A stretch of 64,000 bases of DNA from Chitinophaga japonensis (GTDB lineage: Bacteria; Bacteroidota; Bacteroidia; Chitinophagales; Chitinophagaceae). The translations under genes were made by a program, and so were the position numbers. Below the pieces are notes generated by a model. It worked only from the letters and a program-made list of their open reading frames with translations, was not told the origin of the DNA and made no database searches. The stretch spans positions 1,629,115 through 1,693,114 of the forward strand of contig NZ_VLLG01000003.1 in the NCBI RefSeq assembly GCF_007830125.1. The letters are read 5' to 3'. Shown piece after piece: positions 42,777-50,526 of the stretch. How positions within the stretch are numbered: the stretch's first letter is position 1; each line of letters opens with the position of its first letter.

Positions 42777-43166
42777 GTGCGTCGTGCTATCGGCATATGG
42801 TTACTGGTGCTTCACCTTTGTAATGCAACGCAGTGTAACGAGTTGCTGAGGATTCCTATTTTCTTTGCGCACCTGCACGAGCACCGCCAGGAAAACCCCG
42901 GCATCTCCCTGGAACGCTTTGTGATATTACATTATTTCAGCGGCGACGTACGTGATAAGGATTATGAGCGCGATATGGAACTGCCTTTTAAGTCCCATGA
43001 GCCGGCCGCTTATTTCAGCCCGGTGCCCCTGCCGCCGCTGCAGCCGCAGCTTACCATTGTTACGCACCGGCAGGTAGCGGTTGTCTACCCTGACTATATC
43101 AACAAATTACACCCCTTCATTTATCACCCGGACATTTTTGAGCCGCCACGCCCTGTGGTGTGCTGA
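42777..43166 (+). CDS. Small exported hypothetical protein before czcA
   Basis: A 129-residue protein starting at GTG 42777 with a short signal (RRAIGIWLLVLHLCNATQC). The mature part has HLHEHRQENPGISLERFVILHYFSGDVRDKDYERDMELPF and ends PHIYHPDIFEPPRPVVC-like (HPFIYHPDIFEPPRPVVC). It is rich in His and acidic residues. Similar small proteins precede heavy-metal RND genes in Bacteroidota, so a metal-related role is plausible, but I cannot name the family. It is separated from the pump gene by element E6. Confidence 0.7.
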   Translation: MRRAIGIWLLVLHLCNATQCNELLRIPIFFAHLHEHRQENPGISLERFVILHYFSGDVRDKDYERDMELPFKSHEPAAYFSPVPLPPLQPQLTIVTHRQVAVVYPDYINKLHPFIYHPDIFEPPRPVVC

Positions 43167-43306
43167 TATGCTAATATGCTGATGTGCTGATGCAGGAATA
43201 TGCGTTGCATGCTCCTTCATTTGTAATACATTCCATTCTATTAGTATATCCGCCCGCAAATGCTACAGATATCAGCACATCAGCATATCAGGTCATTAGC
43301 ACATTA
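43161..43306. repeat. Word-repeat hairpin element E6 upstream of the CzcA fusion
   Basis: The left arm TGCTGATATGCTAATATGCT-GATGTGCTGAT (43161-43191) and the right arm ATCAGCACATCAGCATAT (43270-43287) pair over 18 bases apart from one gap region. The loop on the minus strand contains GGGCGGATATA, an 11-base match to the core of E3. The left arm overlaps the stop of the preceding small gene, and the right arm ends just before the pump's ATG. Confidence 0.7.
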
Positions 43307-43312
43307 TAAGGA

Positions 43313-46300
43313 ATGCTTAATCATATCATACGTTTTTCGATCCGTAACAAACTGGTCGTGGCCCTTTGCATGCTGGGACTGATCGCTTACGGCACATATG
43401 AGATAACCCGCTTGCCGATAGATGCGGTGCCGGACATTACAGAGAACCAGGTGCAGATCATCACGGTGAGCCCTTCCCTGGGCGCGCCGGACGTGGAGCG
43501 GTTGATCTCTTTCCCGGTGGAGCTGGTTTGCAGTAATATACCCGGGCTGAAGAAGATACGCAGCTTTTCCAGGTTCGGGCTGTCTGTAGTAACCGTAGTA
43601 TTTGAGGACGATGTGGATATTTACTGGGTGCGGCAGCAGGTAGCGGAGCGCCTGCAGGAAGTACAGTCACAGGTACCCGCCGGTGTAGGTATTCCCCGGC
43701 TGGCGCCGGTAACTACCGGCCTGGGCGAAATTTACCAGTATACGGTAAGGCCGGCCAAAGGTTATGAGGGCAAATATACGCCCATGGAGCTGCGCACTAT
43801 ACAGGACTGGATCATACGGCGGCAACTGCTGGGCGTAAAGGGCGTGGCGGACGTGAGCAGCTTCGGCGGTTATCTCAAACAGTACGAAATAGCCGTGGTG
43901 CCCGAGAAATTGAGCGCTTACGGTATTACCATCGGCGATGTATTCACCGCCCTGGAAAGCAATAACCAGAATACAGGCGGTGCTTATATTGAAAAGGGGC
44001 CGGTAGCCCTGTTTATCCGGAGCGAGGGCCTGGTAGGCAGCCCGGAAGATATCGGCAACATTGTTATAAAGAACACCGCCGCCGGTTCGCCGCTGCTGGT
44101 AAGGGATGTGGCCGATGTAGAGGAGGGCTATGCCACCCGTTACGGCGCCATGACCTACAACGGGGAAAGGGAAGTAGCCGGGGCGGTGGTCATGATGCTG
44201 AAGGGCGCCAACAGCAACGAGGTGATCCATAATATCAAGGACAGGATACAGCAGATACAGCAAACATTGCCTGAAGGCGTGATCATAGACCCCTTCCTGG
44301 ACCGTACCAAAATGGTGAACAACGCCATCGGCACCGTGGAGCGCAACCTGCTGGAAGGCGCATTGATAGTGGTATTTGTGCTGGTGTTGTTCCTGGGCAA
44401 CCTGCGCGCGGGGTTGCTGGTAGCTTCCGTGATCCCCCTGTCTATGCTGGTGGCCGTGATATTGATGAACATTTTTAATGTCAGCGGCAACCTGATGAGC
44501 CTGGGTGCGCTGGATTTCGGGCTGATCGTGGACGGCACCCTGATCATCGTGGAAGGCTGCATGTACCGCCTGCACCATTCTTCCCGGGCCCGCCTTTCGC
44601 AGGCAGAAATGGACGGACTGGTGAAGGAAACATCCGGCCGGATGCTGAACGCGGCCGTTTTCGGAGAACTGATCATCCTGGTGGTGTACCTGCCCATTTT
44701 CGCACTGTCCGGCATTGAGGGGAAAATGTTTAAACCAATGGCGCAAACAGTGGCATTTGCCCTGTTCGGCGCTTTCCTCCTGTCACTTACATACGTACCG
44801 ATGATGAGCGCCCTCTTCCTGAGCAAAAAAATACCGCAGAAAGCCAACTGGTCTGACAGGATGATGGACCGGCTGGGCAGCCGCTACCAGCGGGTGCTGG
44901 ACAAAGTGTTATATCATCCCAGGATCATGATCCTGTCGGCTTTTGCCCTGCTGCTGGTGGCCGTCTTTGTACTGAGCCGGCTGGGCGGCGAGTTCATACC
45001 GCAACTGGAAGAAGGGGATTTTGCCGTGGAAACGCGGGTGATGACGGGCAGCAGCCTCAAAGCTTCTGTCGCGGCGGTGTCCCGGGGGAGTAAGATATTA
45101 TTGGAAAAATTCCCGGAAGTAATAAAAGTGGTAGGCAAGACCGGCAGCAGTGAAATACCTACCGACCCGATGCCGCTGGAGGCCAGTGATATGATGGTGA
45201 TATTGAAAGATAAGGATGAATGGACCTCTGCCGCCACTTTCAACGAGCTGGCCGAAAAAATGGGCAAAGCCCTGGAAGATGTGCCGGGTGTGACTTTTGG
45301 CTTTCAGTACCCGGTACAGATGCGCTTTAATGAGCTGATGACCGGCGCCCGCCAGGATGTGGTTTGCAAGATCTATGGTGAGGACCTGGACACGCTGGCC
45401 GCATTGGCCGGCCGGCTGGGCGAGATCGTACGTACCATCCGCGGGGCCAGCGACCTCTATGTAGAGCATATCACGGGCATGCCGCAGATCGTGATCCGTT
45501 ATAACCGTGCCGCCATTGCCCAGTATGGGTTGAATATCAGCAATATCAATAAAACGGTGAATGCCGCCTTCGCCGGCCAGAGCAGCGGGCTGGTATATGA
45601 AGGGGAGCGGCGTTTTGACCTGGTGGTGCGCGTAAGCGGCGCCCGGCGGCAGGACCTGTCCGACGTACAGCAGTTGCTCATACCAACACCGGCTGGCCCG
45701 CAGATACCTTTATACCAGGTGGCGGACGTCAATATTGAAGAGGGGCCCGCCCAGATACAACGGGAGGATGCGAAACGCAGGGTGATCGTTGGCTTTAATG
45801 TGCGCGGCCGCGATGTGCAAAGCATCGTACAGGAGCTCCGGCAAAAGCAGCAGCAGCGTATCAAGCTGCCACCCGGTTACCAGGTGGCTTATGGCGGCGC
45901 ATTCGAGAACCTGGAGGCGGCCCGGCAGCGGCTGGGCATTGCCGTGCCGGTAGCCTTGCTGCTGATACTCCTGATGCTGTACTTTGCTTTTCATTCCGTG
46001 AAGCAGGGCCTGCTGATCTATTCCGCCATTCCCTTATCCGCTATCGGCGGCATCTTTGCCCTGGCTTTGCGGGGCATGCCGTTCAGTATTTCCGCCGGCG
46101 TAGGTTTTATCGCACTGTTTGGCGTGGCCGTATTGAACGGCATCGTGCTGATCGCGGAATTCAACCGCCTGAAGGCGGCCGGGCAGGCCGATGTCCGGCA
46201 GATCATACTGGAAGGTACTAAAGTGCGGCTGCGGCCGGTGCTGATGACGGCCTCCGTGGCGTCACTGGGCTTTTTGCCCATGGCACTCAGCCAGGGCGCC

Positions 46301-47656
46301 GGGGCGGAAGTGCAACGCCCCCTGGCCACGGTGGTGATCGGTGGCCTGCTGGTGGCTACCTTTCTCACTTTATTTATACTGCCCGCGCTGTACCTGATCT
46401 TTGAAAAAAGCGGGCATCGGCGGCCGCCTAAAGCAGCAGCCGTAACCGCGCTGCTGGTGATCCTGTTCCTGTTGCCGCTGTCTAACGTAAACGCGCAAAC
46501 GCCTATATCTTTACAGGCAGCCATTGACACGGCGCTGCGGCACAATCTTTCGCTCCAAAACGACAAGCTGTACGCCGCTTACCTGCAAAAGCTGAAAGGC
46601 AGCGGATGGAATGTAGGGCAAACCATGATCACCGGCGATTACGGGCAGATCAACAGCGCTTATAACGATACAAAGTTCTCCTTTGCGCAAAGCATGCAGT
46701 TTCCCACTATTTATGCCCGGCAGCAGGCGCTGCTGGCGGAGGAATGGAAAGGCGGCCAGCTAAATGTGGCGGTCAATGAAACCGCCCTGCGCAAGCAGGT
46801 CACCACGGTATATTACCAGCTACTGTACCTGCGGTATAAGAAACACCTGCTGGAATATACGGACAGCCTGTATGCAACCTTCCTGGAAAAAGCAGCCCTG
46901 CGGTTTGAAAAGGGGGAAACCAATATCGTGGAGAAGGCTACGGCCGCCACGCAACGCGGGCAGGCGGGCCAGCAGCTTAAACAGTTGCTGCAGGACTATG
47001 ACATCCTGCGATCCCGGCTGAAATGGCTGCTGCATACCGATGCAGACGTGGAGCCGGACAGCACTGCCTTGAAAATGGCCCTGCCCCCGGTGGCAGATAC
47101 CGCTGCTTTATCGCAACATCCTTACCTGCGCCTCCTGTCACAGCAGCAGCAGATCAGCGCTCAGCAATACCGCGTGGAAAAAGCCCGGCTGCTGCCCGAC
47201 CTGTTCGTGGCCTATAACAATACCAGCATCCGGGGCATGGGAGCGGACGACCGGTATTACTCCTCCTCGGACCGTTTCCAGTCCGTACAGGTAGGCGTGG
47301 GCATTCCCCTGTTCTTCCAGGCGCAGAAGGCCCGGATCAATGCCGGCAGGATCAACCAGGCCCTGGCGCAGCAAAAGTATGAAGCCGGCCTGGAGCAAAT
47401 GCAGGCGGAGTACCGGCAGGCCCTTATACAATACGATAAAACATTACAAGCCGTGCACTATTATGAATCCTCTGCGCTGCAGCAGGCAGATACCATGATC
47501 CGGGGGGCTAACGAACAGTACCTGAACGGGGAGATCAATTACCTGGAATGGGTGTTGCTGACCAACCAGGCCGTTAATATCCGCAATGAATACATAGACG
47601 CAGTGCACAACCTGAACACTGCCATTATTAACATTCAAAACCTTACAGGTTTTTGA
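43313..47656 (+). CDS. CzcA-type heavy-metal RND pump fused to a TolC-like domain
   Basis: A 1447-residue protein. Residues 1-1035 are a heavy-metal efflux RND transporter; helix 4 reads GALDFGLIVDGTLIIVEGCM with D401 and D407, the DFG-IVDG form typical of Zn/Co/Cd (CzcA) rather than Cu/Ag pumps. Residues 1042-1061 (AAVTALLVILFLLPLSNVNA) look like an internal signal peptide with a cleavage site before QTP. The rest (1062-1447) is an outer membrane efflux (TolC) domain starting PISLQAAIDTALRHNLSLQ. The fusion would give stoichiometric pump and channel after cleavage. The C-terminal NLTGF and the stop are part of a perfect palindrome. Confidence 0.93.
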   Translation: MLNHIIRFSIRNKLVVALCMLGLIAYGTYEITRLPIDAVPDITENQVQIITVSPSLGAPDVERLISFPVELVCSNIPGLKKIRSFSRFGLSVVTVVFEDDVDIYWVRQQVAERLQEVQSQVPAGVGIPRLAPVTTGLGEIYQYTVRPAKGYEGKYTPMELRTIQDWIIRRQLLGVKGVADVSSFGGYLKQYEIAVVPEKLSAYGITIGDVFTALESNNQNTGGAYIEKGPVALFIRSEGLVGSPEDIGNIVIKNTAAGSPLLVRDVADVEEGYATRYGAMTYNGEREVAGAVVMMLKGANSNEVIHNIKDRIQQIQQTLPEGVIIDPFLDRTKMVNNAIGTVERNLLEGALIVVFVLVLFLGNLRAGLLVASVIPLSMLVAVILMNIFNVSGNLMSLGALDFGLIVDGTLIIVEGCMYRLHHSSRARLSQAEMDGLVKETSGRMLNAAVFGELIILVVYLPIFALSGIEGKMFKPMAQTVAFALFGAFLLSLTYVPMMSALFLSKKIPQKANWSDRMMDRLGSRYQRVLDKVLYHPRIMILSAFALLLVAVFVLSRLGGEFIPQLEEGDFAVETRVMTGSSLKASVAAVSRGSKILLEKFPEVIKVVGKTGSSEIPTDPMPLEASDMMVILKDKDEWTSAATFNELAEKMGKALEDVPGVTFGFQYPVQMRFNELMTGARQDVVCKIYGEDLDTLAALAGRLGEIVRTIRGASDLYVEHITGMPQIVIRYNRAAIAQYGLNISNINKTVNAAFAGQSSGLVYEGERRFDLVVRVSGARRQDLSDVQQLLIPTPAGPQIPLYQVADVNIEEGPAQIQREDAKRRVIVGFNVRGRDVQSIVQELRQKQQQRIKLPPGYQVAYGGAFENLEAARQRLGIAVPVALLLILLMLYFAFHSVKQGLLIYSAIPLSAIGGIFALALRGMPFSISAGVGFIALFGVAVLNGIVLIAEFNRLKAAGQADVRQIILEGTKVRLRPVLMTASVASLGFLPMALSQGAGAEVQRPLATVVIGGLLVATFLTLFILPALYLIFEKSGHRRPPKAAAVTALLVILFLLPLSNVNAQTPISLQAAIDTALRHNLSLQNDKLYAAYLQKLKGSGWNVGQTMITGDYGQINSAYNDTKFSFAQSMQFPTIYARQQALLAEEWKGGQLNVAVNETALRKQVTTVYYQLLYLRYKKHLLEYTDSLYATFLEKAALRFEKGETNIVEKATAATQRGQAGQQLKQLLQDYDILRSRLKWLLHTDADVEPDSTALKMALPPVADTAALSQHPYLRLLSQQQQISAQQYRVEKARLLPDLFVAYNNTSIRGMGADDRYYSSSDRFQSVQVGVGIPLFFQAQKARINAGRINQALAQQKYEAGLEQMQAEYRQALIQYDKTLQAVHYYESSALQQADTMIRGANEQYLNGEINYLEWVLLTNQAVNIRNEYIDAVHNLNTAIINIQNLTGF

Positions 47657-47671
47657 AACCTGTAAGGTTTT
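47637..47671. repeat. Perfect 16-bp palindrome at the czcA-adaptor junction
   Basis: AAAACCTTACAGGTTT, loop TTG, AAACCTGTAAGGTTTT, with no mismatch. The pump's stop codon lies at the loop edge. Similar ACCT..AGGTTT palindromes occur at 20404-20437 and, from general knowledge, widely in Bacteroidota genomes. It may attenuate the operon between pump and adaptor. Confidence 0.85.
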
Positions 47672-47688
47672 ATAAACATAAACAGATC

Positions 47689-48825
47689 ATGCATATGCAA
47701 TTATATACAGCTATAGCTGCCTTATTGATACTGGCGGCTTGCGGTCAGCCGCAGCCGGCCGAAAAGGAAGCACCGGCGCAGGCAAACGAAAGCCTGGTGC
47801 AGCTCAGCGATGCCCAGATGAAGAATGCGGGCATCGTTACCGCCCGCCCGGAAAAGCGCCATATGGCCGCGGAACTGAAAGTGAGCGGGAGGATAGACGT
47901 GCCCCCGCAAAACATCGTGAGCATCAGCTTCCCGCTGGGGGGCTATTTAAAGTCCACCAACCTGCTGCCCGGCATGCATGTCAGCAAAGGCAGCGTGATC
48001 GGCGTAATGGAGGACCAGCAGTACATACAGTTGCAGCAGGACTATCTCACGGCCAAAACCCGCCTGGGTTTCCTGGAGAAGGAATACGAGCGGCAGCAGG
48101 CCCTGAACCAGAGTAAGGCCAGCAGTGACAAAATGTTGCAGCAAACGGCGGCTGATTTCAAAAGCCAGCAGATACTTGTAAGAGCACTGGCGGAAAAGCT
48201 GCAACTGATAGGAGTGAGCGCCACCCGGCTGGATGAGCGCTCCATTTCCCGCAGCGTAAACGTGTATGCGCCCATCAATGGTTTTGTGACAAAGGTGAAC
48301 GTCAATATCGGCAAATATGTGAACCCGACGGATGTCCTGTTCGAGATCGTGAACCCGGACGATATACACCTGGGGCTCACCGTATTTGAAAAGGATGTGA
48401 CCAGGCTGGCCATCGGGCAAAAGGTGCTGGCCTATACGAACGGGAACCCGTCTAAAAAATATGAATGTGAGATCATACTGATCGGGCAGGACCTGGAGCC
48501 GGACAGGAGCGTGCAGGTACATTGCCACTTCGAGGCTTATGACAGGACCCTGATACCCGGCACCTTTATGAATGCCCTGATCGAAACCGCAGCAGACACC
48601 GTATGGGCGTTACCGGAGGAGGCGATAGTACGCTACCAGGACCAGCAATATGCTTTTGTGCAGCGGGATAACAAAGTGTTCGAAATGATAGCGCTGAAAA
48701 CAGGAGAACGCAGCAACGGCTATGTGGCGGTGATGGCGGATGAGGGAGACGCCATTGCGAACCATTTGTTCGTCATACAGGGCGCCTACTCCCTCCTGAT
48801 GAAGCTGAAGAACACGGAGGAGTAA
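47689..48825 (+). CDS. CzcB/CusB-type RND periplasmic adaptor, lipoprotein
   Basis: A 378-residue lipoprotein (MHMQLYTAIAALLILAAC, lipobox LAAC). The adaptor core is AELKVSGRIDVPPQNIVSISFPLGGYLKSTNLLPGMHVSKGSVIGVMED, followed by a helical hairpin (QLQQDYLTAKTRLGFLEKEYERQQALNQSKASSDKMLQQTAADFKSQQ) and VYAPINGFVTKVNVNIGKYVNPTDVLFEIVNPDDIHLGLTVFEKDV. It completes the metal efflux system with the upstream fusion pump. ATG 47689 is used because earlier codons lie in a palindrome. No metal-binding N-terminal cluster is obvious. Confidence 0.9.
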   Translation: MHMQLYTAIAALLILAACGQPQPAEKEAPAQANESLVQLSDAQMKNAGIVTARPEKRHMAAELKVSGRIDVPPQNIVSISFPLGGYLKSTNLLPGMHVSKGSVIGVMEDQQYIQLQQDYLTAKTRLGFLEKEYERQQALNQSKASSDKMLQQTAADFKSQQILVRALAEKLQLIGVSATRLDERSISRSVNVYAPINGFVTKVNVNIGKYVNPTDVLFEIVNPDDIHLGLTVFEKDVTRLAIGQKVLAYTNGNPSKKYECEIILIGQDLEPDRSVQVHCHFEAYDRTLIPGTFMNALIETAADTVWALPEEAIVRYQDQQYAFVQRDNKVFEMIALKTGERSNGYVAVMADEGDAIANHLFVIQGAYSLLMKLKNTEE

Positions 48826-48849
48826 ATTTTTTCTTTTTACTTTTATTGC

Positions 48850-49506
48850 ATGAACGCATTTATTTTCGATCTCAACGGGACCATGATCAATGATATGGCC
48901 TATCATGTAGACGCCTGGTATCATATGCTGACCGGCGACCTGGGCGCTTCCCTGGACCGCGAAGCGGTAAAGAAGGAAATGTACGGCAAGAACGAGGAAG
49001 TGCTGGTACGGATCTTCGGGAACGGGCGCTTTTCACAGGCAGAGATGGCCGATATTTCCATTGAAAAGGAGAAGCGTTACCAGCAGGCCTACCTACCGCA
49101 CCTGCAGTTGATAGCCGGCCTGCCGCAATTCCTGGAATCAGCGCATAGCCAGGGCATTCCCATGGCCATCGGCTCCGCCGCCATTACCTTCAACATTGAC
49201 TTTGTGCTGGACAACCTGCACATCCGGCATTACTTCAAGGCCATTGTAAGCGCCGATAATGTAAAGCACAGCAAGCCCGACCCGGAAACCTACCTGAAAG
49301 CAGCGGCCCTGCTGAATATGGACCCGGAACAATGTATCGTGTTCGAGGATGCGCCCAAAGGCGTGGAAGCAGCCGCCAACGCGGGCATGCATTGCGTGGT
49401 GCTTACCACCATGCATACACGGGAGGAATTTGCCGCCTACAGCAATATCATTGACTTTGTGGACGACTATACGGCGCCGGTACTGGACCGGCTGATCCAT
49501 TCCTGA
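48850..49506 (+). CDS. HAD-superfamily phosphatase-like protein (beta-phosphoglucomutase-like)
   Basis: A 218-residue subfamily IA HAD protein. Motif I is FDLNGT with the nucleophile D7 but Asn at position 9 instead of the second Asp that normally acts as general acid. Motif II lies in MAIGSAAITFN, motif III is the Lys in KHSKPDPETY, and motif IV is CIVFEDAPKGVEAAANAGMHCVV. The cap domain is helical like beta-phosphoglucomutase. The D-to-N change could alter or slow catalysis. The gene is preceded by a 26-base T-rich spacer resembling element E5. Its substrate is unknown; proximity to ara genes hints at sugar phosphates. Confidence 0.85.
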   Translation: MNAFIFDLNGTMINDMAYHVDAWYHMLTGDLGASLDREAVKKEMYGKNEEVLVRIFGNGRFSQAEMADISIEKEKRYQQAYLPHLQLIAGLPQFLESAHSQGIPMAIGSAAITFNIDFVLDNLHIRHYFKAIVSADNVKHSKPDPETYLKAAALLNMDPEQCIVFEDAPKGVEAAANAGMHCVVLTTMHTREEFAAYSNIIDFVDDYTAPVLDRLIHS

Positions 49507-49656
49507 AAAAAATAATTGTATAATCGACATTTATTTTTATATCTTGCATAAGAAATGAAAAGAAGTGTGCGGCAGGCAGTTATGCAGCAATGGAAAGCTG
49601 TCGCCGGCTGCAGACCACCGCCGGGCCATCCGGCAACTTTTTAGCAGGTTCTTTAT

Positions 49657-49678
49657 ATAAATGTCAATCAGGTGACAT
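49657..49678. promoter_or_regulatory. Palindromic site before the AraR-type regulator gene
   Basis: ATGTCA-N6-TGACAT at 49661-49678 is a perfect inverted repeat, preceded by ATAA. The ten bases ATAAATGTCA recur at 50480-50489 before araB. It lies 31 bp upstream of the regulator ATG, so it is a candidate autoregulatory site. Confidence 0.5.
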
Positions 49679-49708
49679 ATATTAGCGTAAACTAAAACAC
49701 CTGGGTGT

Positions 49709-50413
49709 ATGACACGTTATTCCCGGCAAACAAGAATGCTGGTAGCTATTGATTGCATTATTTTTGGATTTGACGGGCAGGATCTTAAACTGTTAGTGAT
49801 AAAGCGGGGATTTGAGCCGGAGAAAGGCAAATGGAGCCTGATGGGCGGGTTCGTACAGCCGGATGAGGGGTTTGAGCAGGCCGCTTCCCGTATCCTGAAA
49901 GTGCTGACAGGACTGGAAGGTGTATACATGGAACAGTTGTTCGCCTTTGGCAACCCCGGCCGCGACCCCATGGAACGTACCATTTCCGCAGCTTATTTTG
50001 CATTGATAGACATCAATGACTATAAGCAGCAACTGAGCGATGAGTACAGGGCGGAATGGATATCGCTCAAGAAACTGCCCCGGCTGATATTCGACCATGC
50101 GGAAATGGTGTCCATGGCACAGGCCAGGCTGCGGTACAAGGCCGCTATTCATCCGATATTGTTTGAGCTGTTGCCCCAGAAATTTACGATTCCACAGTTA
50201 CAGATCTTATATGAGGCAGTGTATGATACCGTGTTCGATAAGCGTAACTTTAGCAGGAAGGTATTGTCTACCGGGTTGCTAATAAAGCAGAAGGACAAGG
50301 AAAGAGCCAGTTCAAAACGAGGTGCGTTCTATTACAAGCTGGATAAAAGAAAGTACAGCGCCAAATTCCACGCCTTCCTCAACTTTGTGGCCGATCCGGG
50401 CAATCTGAAATAA
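49709..50413 (+). CDS. Nudix-related arabinose regulator (AraR/NrtR type)
   Basis: A 234-residue protein: an N-terminal Nudix fold (about 10-145) joined to a C-terminal winged helix (IHPILFELLPQKFTIPQLQILYEAVYDTVFDKRNFSRKVLSTGLL). The Nudix box GGFVQPDEGFEQAASRILKVLTGLEG keeps the framework G, E and R, but the catalytic REUxEE glutamates are replaced, so it should bind rather than hydrolyse a ligand. Bacteroidota AraR proteins of this type control arabinose genes, and araBDA follows 113 bp downstream on the same strand. L-arabinose or a derivative is the likely effector. Confidence 0.88.
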   Translation: MTRYSRQTRMLVAIDCIIFGFDGQDLKLLVIKRGFEPEKGKWSLMGGFVQPDEGFEQAASRILKVLTGLEGVYMEQLFAFGNPGRDPMERTISAAYFALIDINDYKQQLSDEYRAEWISLKKLPRLIFDHAEMVSMAQARLRYKAAIHPILFELLPQKFTIPQLQILYEAVYDTVFDKRNFSRKVLSTGLLIKQKDKERASSKRGAFYYKLDKRKYSAKFHAFLNFVADPGNLK

Positions 50414-50479
50414 CAATAACGTAAAGGGGAGTTGCACGTCACAGCGAAACCCTGACCGTATATTTTTTTACTTATTTGA

Positions 50480-50497
50480 ATAAATGTCACTGCGACA
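50480..50497. promoter_or_regulatory. Candidate AraR site before araB
   Basis: ATAAATGTCACTGCGACA shares the left half ATAAATGTCA with the site at 49657-49666 and has an inverted GACA after 5 bases. It lies 29 bp before the araB ATG. The spacing between halves differs from the first site, so the match is partial. Confidence 0.35.
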
Positions 50498-50526
50498 ATA
50501 AAAATCAGCAGCTTAGCAGCAGCGTT

